DNA of 5,372 bases from an archaeon (GCA_016550485.1 JABXGV010000155.1:1-5372); one strand, 5' to 3'. Positions 1 to 5,372 are shown, counted from the stretch's first letter. Numbers and translations are program-made. The notes: generated from the letters alone by a model not told the origin.

Positions 1-192
1 AGCTACCCGATACCCAAGGACAGGACAATCCTTGAAGAGATCTCACGAGACAAGGAAGCAGTTGAAGCTACCCACCAACCCCACGAAGATATCCCCACAA
101 CACCCCCCGAACCCATTGAGGTGCCGGCAAACGGTCTGGAGCCTACTGAGACCCCAGAAGAGAAAATCGAGGAAACCACCGGCAAACCCTAG
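1..192 (+). CDS. C-terminal end of an unidentified protein with an acidic Pro/Glu/Thr-rich tail (5' truncated)
   Basis: Frame 1 is open from the first base to the TAG at 190-192 and gives the last 63 residues of a protein that starts outside the window. The first 20 or so residues are mixed and charged (SYPIPKDRTILEEISRDKEA) and could end a folded domain. The rest is rich in Pro, Glu and Thr, with little hydrophobic content, and looks like a disordered acidic tail. No catalytic motif is visible, so function cannot be given. The opposite strand is also open here but encodes a Ser/Gly-rich low-complexity stretch, typical of an antisense shadow. The gene converges on the membrane protein at 256-744, 63 bases away. 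I am fairly sure it is coding and ignorant of its role. Confidence 0.65.
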   Translation, partial: SYPIPKDRTILEEISRDKEAVEATHQPHEDIPTTPPEPIEVPANGLEPTETPEEKIEETTGKP

Positions 193-213
193 CAGACTGT
201 GTGACAACTGCTA
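190..213 (+). terminator. Weak stem-loop overlapping the stop codon of the left-edge gene
   Basis: TAGCAG at 190-195 and CTGCTA at 208-213 are perfect inverted copies around a 12-base loop, and the left arm includes the stop codon. A pyrimidine-rich stretch follows (ATTTCCT, then TTTCTTTCC near 235-243). It sits between convergent genes, so a role in 3' end formation is plausible. A 6 bp stem with a long loop can also occur by chance. Confidence 0.25.
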
Positions 214-255
214 TTTCCTAAAGCGCTATCAGAATTTCTTTCCAATAAATATCCG

Positions 256-744
256 CTACTGAGGTGTAGCTCTTTCTATGACAGATTCAGATGTCCTGTA
301 GTTGACTCCCCCCACAAAGGAGAGAATAATCGCGGAAAAATAGCAGACATAAGCGAGGGGATCCGGTGGAGCCATGGAAACCCAACCACCAAGAAGTGGG
401 ACACCCAGGAGAACACAAATCATTAAGATTGAGGTAAAAGTCCCGAAGGTTCCTGGACCCGTGGAGCCACGGATGGAGAGAACCTCTCCTCGAAGACATA
501 TATGATTGTGTGACATCTGCTTCTCCGTGTACGCGTAGTACACACCAAAGGGGAGGAGAACTCCCATCACAGGCACCAAGACATGCTCCAAAGTAAAAAG
601 AGAAAGGGGACTTATTGGGGGCATAGGAAAGATAATCCAGAAGGAGTAAGGTAAAAAGGGTAGTAGGAGAAGGGAGAGGATGGGGAAAATGGAAAAGAGA
701 AAGGCTGCGAGATACATAAGGCTCGTAATTTTTGACCGTCTCAA
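256..744 (-). CDS. Hypothetical integral membrane protein, four predicted helices
   Basis: This encodes 162 residues. Hydrophobic stretches lie at about 8-38 (long, perhaps one span plus a re-entrant part), 53-72, 102-123 and 128-148. The N-terminus MRRSK is basic, suggesting a cytosolic start. A short polar loop at about 73-100 separates spans 2 and 3. I do not recognise the family, and no enzyme motif is visible. The start chosen is TTG at 744-742, because AGGTGG (756-751) precedes it by six bases. The first in-frame ATG (717-715) has no SD and would cut the N-terminus by nine residues. A second minus frame (287-754, GTG start) is also open but lacks a coherent membrane pattern, so I treat it as a shadow. 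The gene is divergent from the surface protein at 858, and both are envelope proteins. Confidence 0.7.
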   Translation of the reverse strand: MRRSKITSLMYLAAFLFSIFPILSLLLLPFLPYSFWIIFPMPPISPLSLFTLEHVLVPVMGVLLPFGVYYAYTEKQMSHNHICLRGEVLSIRGSTGPGTFGTFTSILMICVLLGVPLLGGWVSMAPPDPLAYVCYFSAIILSFVGGVNYRTSESVIERATPQ

Positions 745-750
745 CGATGT

Positions 751-756
751 CCACCT
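751..756 (-). promoter_or_regulatory. Ribosome binding site deciding the TTG start at 744
   Basis: On the minus strand AGGTGG is followed by six bases and then TTG. It matches the core of the archaeal SD (GGAGGTGA). This supports the TTG start over the downstream ATG at 717. Confidence 0.5.
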
Positions 757-782
757 AGGAGCACCCCTTTGTACTTCTAGTG

Positions 783-790
783 CTATAAAC
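783..790. promoter_or_regulatory. Candidate shared TATA element of a divergent promoter region
   Basis: TATAAA (784-789) reads as TTTATA on the other strand, so one AT-rich core could serve either gene. On the minus strand a start about 25 bases on would fall near 758-760, leaving a short leader that includes the SD at 756-751. On the plus strand the start would be near 812, leaving about 45 bases before the ATG at 858. It is the only TATA-like core in the 113-base gap. Weak inverted repeats lie beside it, at 792-796/805-809 and 811-815/826-830. Assignment is inference from spacing. Confidence 0.35.
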
Positions 791-836
791 GTTCTCAGAC
801 ACAGGAGAAGGCTATGCCTAAATCGATAGCTTCATT

Positions 837-844
837 AAAGGAGG
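837..844 (+). promoter_or_regulatory. Ribosome binding site for the surface protein, with long spacing
   Basis: AAAGGAGG is a strong SD, but 13 bases separate it from the ATG at 858, longer than usual. An in-frame TAG at 846-848 rules out an earlier start, and the next ATG (870) is further away still, so 858 remains the best start. Confidence 0.5.
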
Positions 845-857
845 CTAGTACGCATTC

Positions 858-1604
858 ATGCGAAGTAGCATGGAGCAACTGAGCAAACGATTTACCCTAA
901 CGCTTGTTGTAGGAGTTCTCCTCTGGTGTCTCCTTATCCACGCCCCTCCCTGTCAGGCAGCAACGGTGTGGTCCGATGACTTCAACGACGGAACCCTTGA
1001 CGGATGGACAGTGGACACCGGTGTATTCTCTGCAGACGACCACACTCTGCAGGGTGACGCAGGAATGATGAGCCGGGCCTCCCACACCAGCACCGTCGCC
1101 ACAGGCACCTGGAGCTTTGACATCCACTGCGGATATTTGGGAATCGGGGTTCAGTTCATCTCCCTCGAAATCGGGGCGCCCCTCATCGAATATTATAGTT
1201 ACGACATCACCGTGTCGGGTCGTAATGAGCAAATCTACTTCTTCCGGCACTGGAATTACGTGCCGACTCGTCTTGGCAACTATACGCCCACAACGATTCT
1301 TGGCTGGCACCACTTCGATATCACCCGCGACGCTGATGGACAGTTCTACGTCTACATCAACGGAACGCTCGCCATGGAGTTTGTAGATACGACCTACAAC
1401 TCCTCCAACTATTTCGTCGTGCAAGCTGAACTAGACACCGCCATCGATAACATCAGGGTTAGTGACACCGTCGACATCTCACCACCAACTACCTCAAATG
1501 GTGAGCTACCACCAGGAATTCCGGGCTTCCCAGCAGTCACCATCGGGGCAGGGCTGGTTCTAGCAATGGTGTTAATATTAGGGAAGCGGCGCAAGAAGAA
1601 ATAG
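858..1604 (+). CDS. Secreted lectin-like (LamG / concanavalin A-like) protein with PGF-type C-terminal anchor
   Basis: This encodes 248 residues with a classic secreted architecture. A basic start is followed by a hydrophobic segment (about 13-28) and a likely signal cleavage near QAA (33-35). A beta-rich domain spans about 36-205. It opens with DDFNDGTLDGW and ends with DNIRVSD, a pattern common in concanavalin A-like/LamG jelly-roll domains that bind sugars or polymers, although no catalytic residues are evident. Sequons for N-glycosylation occur at N141, N168 and N181. A Ser/Thr/Pro linker (about 206-218) leads to PGIPGFP, a hydrophobic span (about 226-242) and the basic end KRRKKK. That resembles PGF-CTERM tails processed by archaeosortases, but with an Ile-Pro-Gly-Phe-Pro context, so either processing or simple membrane anchoring is possible. 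It is probably displayed on the cell surface. The ligand is unknown. Confidence 0.8.
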   Translation: MRSSMEQLSKRFTLTLVVGVLLWCLLIHAPPCQAATVWSDDFNDGTLDGWTVDTGVFSADDHTLQGDAGMMSRASHTSTVATGTWSFDIHCGYLGIGVQFISLEIGAPLIEYYSYDITVSGRNEQIYFFRHWNYVPTRLGNYTPTTILGWHHFDITRDADGQFYVYINGTLAMEFVDTTYNSSNYFVVQAELDTAIDNIRVSDTVDISPPTTSNGELPPGIPGFPAVTIGAGLVLAMVLILGKRRKKK

Positions 1605-1649
1605 TTACTGTTATTAGGAACCAAACATACAAACTAGCTAATCAATAGA

Positions 1650-1658
1650 AGGAGGTTG
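1650..1658 (+). promoter_or_regulatory. Near-ideal ribosome binding site for the small membrane protein
   Basis: AGGAGGTTGAT, running from 1650 to 1660, closely matches the complement of the archaeal 16S rRNA 3' end. The GGAGG core ends eight bases before the ATG at 1664. This is the main support that the short reading frame is translated. Confidence 0.6.
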
Positions 1659-1663
1659 ATTCA

Positions 1664-1837
1664 ATGGAAAGATGGGTTAAGATCCTGCTCATTGCCTTTG
1701 TGATCATCATCATAATCAGTGTGGTCGCAGTCATCCTCTGGTTTGTCTTCGTTGTATTCATCCTAGGAGCGTCACAAGGATGGTTACCAGGGGAAATCTT
1801 TCAAACTGTGGCTAATATTCTGGGAACTCTCAAGTAG
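1664..1837 (+). CDS. Small single-span membrane protein, 57 residues
   Basis: An ATG at 1664 opens a 57-codon frame ending in TAG at 1835-1837. The product starts MERWVK. It continues as one very hydrophobic stretch (about 7-35, rich in Ile and Val, with five Ile in a row) and ends in a short polar tail (about 36-57, GASQGWLPGEIFQTVANILGTLK). The tail could form a small amphipathic helix. The excellent SD and the coherent membrane pattern argue that it is real despite its size. It lies 59 bases after the surface-protein gene on the same strand. No clear separate TATA box is seen, so the two may be co-transcribed, and it could assist an envelope function. I recognise no family. A role as a small regulatory subunit is only a guess. 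Confidence 0.7.
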   Translation: MERWVKILLIAFVIIIIISVVAVILWFVFVVFILGASQGWLPGEIFQTVANILGTLK

Positions 1838-1927
1838 CCATAAATCAACACCATTAGCTCTTGACTAGACAACCTACAGACTCGGTAAAAGAAGGTAGCA
1901 CTAAACTCGCATTACAAGTTAGGTAAT

Positions 1928-1942
1928 AATATAGCATATACT
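1928..1942 (+). promoter_or_regulatory. Candidate TATA box for the M14 peptidase gene
   Basis: A run of AT-rich sequence (AATATAGCATATACT) is centred about 30 bases before the GTG at 1967. Archaeal transcription usually starts about 25 bases after the box centre, so the transcript would begin at or within a few bases of the start codon. That fits the lack of any SD before this gene. The gap from 1838 to this box shows no other clear signal. Confidence 0.4.
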
Positions 1943-1966
1943 ATCAATTCAATCCATAACCTAGAT

Positions 1967-3361
1967 GTGACTCATGAACGAGTAATCGGGGGCTTCACCG
2001 TGTACAAGGAAATATTGGACCAGGTACCTGCGTATAAGGAGTTTCTGACCGTTGACGAACTCGACGACTCTAGTCGACACCTAGCAGCGGAATTTGCCCA
2101 CGTGGACTTGCTGACAATTGGGGCATCCACTGCAGAACGACCAATTTTGAGTCTGAAGATCGGAGAAGGGACCAGAACCGCCCTCCTGTTCGCCTTCCCC
2201 CATCCCAACGAGCCGATTGGGAGCCTCACCGTCGAATTCCTTGCCCGTTTTCTCGCAGAGCATCCGGACATCACCCAGACCCTCGGCTATACGTGGTATT
2301 TGATTAAGGCCGTTGACCCCGATGGCGCCGCCCTCAACGAAGGCTGGTTCAAAGGCAAATTCGACCCCGTCAAGTATGCCCGGCACTTTTACCGCCCAGC
2401 CTCCCATGAACAAATCGAGTGGACTTTTCCCGTCCACTACAAACACTTGTCCTTCTCCAACCCACCCCCCGAGACACAAGCCCTTATGCGCATCATTGAC
2501 CAGACCAAACCCGACTTCATGTTCAGCCTCCACAATGCTGGTTTTTGTGGCGTATACTGGTACATCACCCACAGCATCAAGGAACTGTACCCTGACCTCA
2601 CCCGGATGGCGGCACGAGAGCAATTACCCCTACACCGTGGTGAGCCCGAGGCACCCTATATCAAGAAGCTGCACCCCGCTATCTTCCAGATGTTCGGAAT
2701 CCAAAGCCTCTATGACTTCTATGAGGCAAACGGTTCGAAAGCCCCCCACCAACTCATAAAGTGTGGAACCTCCTCCGATGACTACCTGCTCCAAGCCACC
2801 AAAGGCAAAGGCTTCACATTGGTGTGCGAAATGCCCTATTTCTACGACAAAGCCTTGGGTGATGATTCAGCCACAGAATACGACCGGAGACAACTCCGGC
2901 TAGACAATCTTGACCACGCCCTCGAAATCTACAGGTACGTCCAACTCCACTTCAAGGCGATACGACCATACTGCGATTCCACCTCGAGGATATTTACCGC
3001 AGTTGCCGATGCCATTGATAATTATGAGAAACGAATAGCCCCACGGCTTCAGCATGCGAAGACCGCCGCGATGTACGAGGGCAAGGCAACAGTCGCCCAA
3101 GCCTTCGACTCACAAGTCGCCAGCAAATACTATCGCGTCTTGCTCCCCGCAATGGTCGCCCGGCTCTGTGATGACGCAACGCCGACCACTCCAGCAGCAC
3201 AAAGGCTACTGGAAAAAACGAAATCAGAACTCAATCAATGGGTTGCACACACCATCACAACCCTCCTCAAGGGGACAGATTTTGAGGTCATCCCCATCCA
3301 GAAACTGGTCAAAGTACAGGTCGGAAGCGCCCTCAGCGCTATCCGCTATCTACCCAGATGA
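1967..3361 (+). CDS. M14-family zinc metallocarboxypeptidase or deacylase homologue
   Basis: This encodes 464 residues. An N-terminal lead (about 13-70) with IGASTAERPILSLKIG resembles the usual M14 opening. The zinc site is visible: H79 and E82 in FPHPNEPIG (the HxxE motif), then H189 in SLHNAG, 110 residues on, a normal spacing. E288 in VCEMPYF fits the catalytic general base. DPDGAALNEG (117-126) matches the NPDG-type strand, with the Asn replaced by Asp, and R139 or R143 may contact the substrate carboxylate. Family members remove C-terminal residues from peptides or acyl groups from amino acids, and the substrate cannot be told here. There is no signal peptide, so it should act in the cytosol. 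Residues from about 310 to 464 look mainly helical and are not part of the core domain. The start is GTG, without SD and probably leaderless. The overlapping ATG at 1965 runs straight into TGA, and another GTG lies at 2000. Confidence 0.82.
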   Translation: MTHERVIGGFTVYKEILDQVPAYKEFLTVDELDDSSRHLAAEFAHVDLLTIGASTAERPILSLKIGEGTRTALLFAFPHPNEPIGSLTVEFLARFLAEHPDITQTLGYTWYLIKAVDPDGAALNEGWFKGKFDPVKYARHFYRPASHEQIEWTFPVHYKHLSFSNPPPETQALMRIIDQTKPDFMFSLHNAGFCGVYWYITHSIKELYPDLTRMAAREQLPLHRGEPEAPYIKKLHPAIFQMFGIQSLYDFYEANGSKAPHQLIKCGTSSDDYLLQATKGKGFTLVCEMPYFYDKALGDDSATEYDRRQLRLDNLDHALEIYRYVQLHFKAIRPYCDSTSRIFTAVADAIDNYEKRIAPRLQHAKTAAMYEGKATVAQAFDSQVASKYYRVLLPAMVARLCDDATPTTPAAQRLLEKTKSELNQWVAHTITTLLKGTDFEVIPIQKLVKVQVGSALSAIRYLPR

Positions 3362-3376
3362 CCAAGCCTAGGCACA

Positions 3377-3396
3377 GAGGTGCTATCAACCACCTC
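3377..3396. terminator. Hairpin between convergent genes, possible bidirectional terminator
   Basis: GAGGTG (3377-3382) and CACCTC (3391-3396) form a perfect 6 bp stem with an 8-base loop, 16 bases after the stop of the M14 gene. On the + strand a T-rich stretch (ATTCTTTTG) follows about 50 bases later. No long T run adjoins the stem, so this is a weak call. The rest of the 3362-3485 gap holds nothing else I can support. Confidence 0.3.
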
Positions 3397-3485
3397 GCTA
3401 GACTATATCACGGGTCTTATCGAGAATTCTTCTGTCAGCTATTCTTTTGAAATTCGTACACTAACTTGAGGTAGGCCAGCGGGTG

Positions 3486-4880
3486 CTAGGCGCCAGTGCT
3501 TAACCGGTATTGTTCCTCGAAGACATCACCAAATTTGCTCTTTCGCTTGTGAAAGGACTCTCGGCTTTCCCAAAACTGTCTGCACTGTTTGACCCTGAAT
3601 TCCAGTTCTTGGCTCTCTTTGGGTCGCTCCTCAAGGAGATGCCTGAGCTTAACAGTCTCGCCTTTGTTCTCGAACTCGGTGATGAGCTCGTAGGAAACAG
3701 CGCCCTTAAGAGCATCCGTGCGGGTTACAACGGGTGCCCGAAAGACGAAATGAGCATCGGTGAGCACAAGCATCCCTTCTTGGGACAATCCCCCAATGAG
3801 GCTTTTCCGTCTGATAAGGGCTCTCGAAGTATAACGGATCAAATCCTTGGGGGGAACCAGCGCTTTGAGTTCCCAGGGGAGCAGCTCGACAGGTACGTAA
3901 AAGGGACCTCCCAACTGGGTCTGTGCCTTCCGTACGATCCCCGCGACTTCCTCGACTCTCGCTGAACGAAGTTGTTCGAAGATTTCACCGAATCGAAGTC
4001 TCCGCCGAATCCAAGACTCCTCACTCTCATTCTTCGCACGGACTATTTTCAGAATCCACCCTCGCTTTCCTCCCGTTCCTTCCCGGGGCGAGTGGATAAT
4101 CCGGATTTTTTTCCGAAGATCCTTGAACTTGAGAATTATCTCATAAGGGATGTAGTCATAAGCTTGACCTTTGAAGGAGTCAGCCATCCCAGAAAAGTCC
4201 AAGAGGGAAACGGGAGACGCTTGGGGACTTGCTCCCCAGATGGCGATACCCGTATCGGTGAGAACGACCACCCCATGCCTACCAGCGCCGCCAAACCCAG
4301 TTTTAATAATTTTTGCAGGGGAGGAATAATAAATCGTGTCTTCCGGAGGTAGAACGTCCCTGAGCTTCTCACGAAACTCTTTGACCGAGGCGAAGAGGTG
4401 TAACCCCTCTCGGGCACGTCCAACACCTGTTGCCTGCTTGTAGAGATGCTCAAAGAACCCGCCAAACAGGGATTGTCGCTCCTCAAAGGCATCCGCGGCT
4501 TCCCCGAATTCCGTGCAACATTGGACTTTGAACACCCATCCCCGTCTCTCTTTCGGGCTATTCTCAGGCGCGTATCGAAACTTGACTGCCTTCCCCCTAT
4601 TGTGGAGGTCAAACACCACCGAATACGGAACATAGTCCTGGTCGATATCCGTCAACAGCCCTTCCTCAGCCCTTACCCGTTTTCCTACTCTGAAGGCAAA
4701 GCCCGTTCCAGTCAACACGAGCTGCCCATACTTCTTCGGCTTCATCAGACCCATTTCCTGAGCCTGAATCATGGAGGTGTAGCTGATTCTCTCATCAGGG
4801 GGAATCAAAGCCTCCAAATCAGGATCAAGCTCCTTGACTGGGATGTAGAACTGCTCAGTCAATACTGCTCTAGGCATCAT
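3486..4880 (-). CDS. Uncharacterised protein with three tandem PH/GRAM-like repeats
   Basis: This encodes 464 residues, with no signal peptide or membrane span, so it is probably cytosolic. Three units lie at about 11-149, 162-306 and 327-459. Each has a PP-acidic turn followed by I-x-Y-[TS]-S (P27/P178/P343). A strand of LVLTDTG type follows (54-60, 205-211, 371-377), then a Tyr-led strand pair (Y86/Y246/Y397). Each unit closes with a helix carrying F-G-x-x-F-E (F139/F297/F450). The order of several beta strands followed by one amphipathic helix suggests a pleckstrin-homology or GRAM-like fold, which often binds lipid or protein, but this is pattern reasoning without a search. Units 1 and 3 resemble each other more than unit 2. 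ATG occurs twice at the start. The SD touches the first (4880), so the second (4877) may be the one used. A clear TATA box lies upstream. The gene converges on the M14 gene, and the equal length of the two is coincidence. Confidence 0.8.
   Translation of the reverse strand: MMPRAVLTEQFYIPVKELDPDLEALIPPDERISYTSMIQAQEMGLMKPKKYGQLVLTGTGFAFRVGKRVRAEEGLLTDIDQDYVPYSVVFDLHNRGKAVKFRYAPENSPKERRGWVFKVQCCTEFGEAADAFEERQSLFGGFFEHLYKQATGVGRAREGLHLFASVKEFREKLRDVLPPEDTIYYSSPAKIIKTGFGGAGRHGVVVLTDTGIAIWGASPQASPVSLLDFSGMADSFKGQAYDYIPYEIILKFKDLRKKIRIIHSPREGTGGKRGWILKIVRAKNESEESWIRRRLRFGEIFEQLRSARVEEVAGIVRKAQTQLGGPFYVPVELLPWELKALVPPKDLIRYTSRALIRRKSLIGGLSQEGMLVLTDAHFVFRAPVVTRTDALKGAVSYELITEFENKGETVKLRHLLEERPKESQELEFRVKQCRQFWESRESFHKRKSKFGDVFEEQYRLSTGA
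3504..4850 (-). repeat. Three diverged in-frame repeat units inside the 3486-4880 gene
   Basis: The units map to about 4850-4434, 4397-3963 and 3902-3504. Landmarks keep phase: the PP turn shifts by 151 and then 165 residues, and the LVLT strand by 151 and then 166. The similarity is in protein, not DNA, so the triplication is old. Short linkers of about 12 and 20 residues separate the units. Confidence 0.75.
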
Positions 4881-4888
4881 ACCTCCCT
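4881..4888 (-). promoter_or_regulatory. Ribosome binding site of the triple-repeat gene
   Basis: AGGGAGGT on the minus strand directly abuts the tandem ATGs. The distance is zero to the first ATG (4880) and three bases to the second (4877). Initiation at the second ATG is therefore easier to accept, and the choice changes the protein by one residue. Confidence 0.55.
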
Positions 4889-4910
4889 AACTGAATGAAG
4901 GTAGTTAATC

Positions 4911-4920
4911 CTATAAAAAA
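4911..4920 (-). promoter_or_regulatory. TATA box of the triple-repeat gene
   Basis: The minus strand reads TTTTTTATAG, a strong archaeal TATA match. A start about 25 bases on would fall near 4890, giving a leader of about ten bases that just contains the SD at 4888-4881. Box, start and SD spacing agree well with each other. Confidence 0.55.
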
Positions 4921-4995
4921 TCAATAGTAGCGGCACTGAACCCACATTACACGATAACCTAAGGTAACTCATGCTAGAGAACCTGACTAGTTCAA

Positions 4996-5016
4996 TTTGT
5001 CACAGGTAATGACAAA
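4996..5016. repeat. Perfect 7 bp inverted repeat in the intergenic gap
   Basis: TTTGTCA (4996-5002) and TGACAAA (5010-5016) are exact inverted copies with a 7-base spacer. The site lies about 75 bases upstream of the TATA box of the triple-repeat gene and about 95 bases after the stop of the right-edge gene. It could be an operator for a dimeric regulator or a transcript hairpin. No second copy was noticed in the window. Confidence 0.45.
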
Positions 5017-5070
5017 AGAAGAGTGTAGGTGTAAACCTCAATGTCAGGTTCCCTGTAAAGTAGCTAGGTT

Positions 5071-5095
5071 GAAAAGAAGGAGAAAAAAAGGAAGC
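5071..5095 (-). terminator. Oligo-T-rich putative terminator after the right-edge gene
   Basis: Read on the minus strand, 5095-5071 is almost all pyrimidine and includes a run of seven T (5089-5083), TCTCC and TTCTTTTC. It begins about 15 bases after the TAG at 5111. Archaeal RNA polymerase commonly terminates at such T-rich non-template stretches without needing a hairpin. Confidence 0.5.
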
Positions 5096-5110
5096 GCCGA
5101 TGCCCTGCAT

Positions 5111-5372
5111 CTAGAGGTTCTCGGCAATCTTCTCAAGGACCTGGAGACCTTCAGCTTCTGCGTCTCGGGCAGCTCTGAGCCGCTCCACAGCCTGGCGGCT
5201 GGTCTCATCCACCTTAATGGGGTCCATCGTCAACTCGTCTTTCTGGAAGGGAAACAACTCCGCGACCTTACCTAGGTGCTCAGCGACCTGCCGATACTGC
5301 TCGATAGCCTTGGCAAAGTATTCCTTGGCTTTACCCTTCACACGCTGTTGAGCCTCCTTCAGGAAGGTGACC
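5111..5372 (-). CDS. C-terminal part of an unidentified charged, helical protein (5' end probably outside the window)
   Basis: The minus frame is open from the window edge to the TAG at 5113-5111. About 87 residues are visible. They form two likely amphipathic, charge-rich helices: one from the edge through about VAELF, and one from about ETSRQ to the end. A Pro-containing linker (FPFQKDELTMDPIKVD) joins them. There is no membrane span and no recognisable catalytic motif. A GTG at 5341-5339 has AAGGAGG eleven bases upstream, so a 76-residue protein starting there is possible. I prefer a longer gene, because the ten codons before it (VTFLKEAQQR) continue the same helix. A helical scaffold or protein-binding role is only a guess. 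It lies upstream of the triple-repeat gene on the same strand, but the T-rich stretch and the separate TATA box suggest they are transcribed separately. Confidence 0.65.
   Translation of the reverse strand, partial: VTFLKEAQQRVKGKAKEYFAKAIEQYRQVAEHLGKVAELFPFQKDELTMDPIKVDETSRQAVERLRAARDAEAEGLQVLEKIAENL

Noticed and set aside
287..754. Second minus-strand open frame over the membrane protein, GTG start
   Set aside because: It overlaps the 256-744 gene in another frame and lacks the regular helix and loop pattern. The strong pyrimidine bias of the strand keeps both frames open.
897..1424. Minus-strand frame of 175 codons opposite the surface protein
   Set aside because: The + strand has a signal peptide, a lectin-like domain and a sorting tail in one frame. 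The opposite frame is a shadow with no coherent features.
2081..2623. Minus-strand frame of 180 codons opposite the M14 gene
   Set aside because: It lies over the zinc-site region of a recognisable enzyme, so it is antisense shadow coding.
3482..3494. GGTGC/GCGCC near-palindrome at the stop of the triple-repeat gene
   Set aside because: The arms are short and imperfect, there is no T run next to them, and they overlap the coding end. It is not supportable as a terminator.
3510..3965. Plus-strand frames opposite the triple-repeat gene (also 3972-4352 and 4446-4898)
   Set aside because: The minus strand carries three conserved protein repeats in a single frame. The plus frames recur because the repeats recur.
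5111..5275. Antisense extension of the Cys-rich + frame into the right-edge gene
   Set aside because: The minus strand here encodes well-formed amphipathic helices, so the + frame over this part is a shadow.
1..5372. CRISPR array, tRNA, insertion sequence or toxin-antitoxin pair
   Set aside because: No regular spaced direct repeats, cloverleaf-like segments, transposase motifs or terminal inverted repeats were found on reading both strands.

Overview
The window most likely comes from an archaeon, and an Asgard-type lineage (Thorarchaeota-like) is my best guess. I see TATA-like boxes close upstream of starts, Shine-Dalgarno (SD) sites of the GGAGGT type, TTG and GTG start codons, an oligo-T-rich stretch downstream of a stop codon, and a secreted protein ending in a PGF-type tail (Pro-Gly-Phe, membrane segment, basic cluster). 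The archaeal call is fairly firm. The Asgard call is inference from the style of the proteins and rests on no marker gene.

Layout, left to right. The + strand opens with the acidic, Pro/Glu/Thr-rich C-terminus of a cut-off protein (1-192). It converges on a minus-strand four-helix membrane protein (256-744, TTG start backed by an SD). A short divergent promoter region (745-857) separates that gene from a + strand secreted, lectin-like, C-terminally anchored surface protein (858-1604). Next comes a 57-residue single-span membrane protein with a near-ideal SD (1664-1837), then a cytosolic M14-family zinc carboxypeptidase or deacylase homologue with its own AT-rich promoter and a probably leaderless GTG start (1967-3361).

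The M14 gene converges, across a 124-base gap holding a small hairpin, on a minus-strand 464-residue protein (3486-4880). That protein is built of three copies of a roughly 130-150 residue domain whose pattern suggests a PH/GRAM-like fold. It has a clear TATA box and SD. Upstream lies a gap (4881-5110) with a 7+7 bp inverted repeat and an oligo-T-rich putative terminator for the last gene, the C-terminus of a charged helical protein that runs off the right edge (5111-5372).

Gene orientation changes repeatedly, so this is not one operon. The possible functional links are the divergent pair of envelope genes at 256-1604 and the small membrane protein that may be read with the surface protein. 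No tRNA, rRNA, CRISPR array, insertion sequence or known defence cassette was found. The most distinctive item is the triple-repeat protein, which I cannot assign to a named family.
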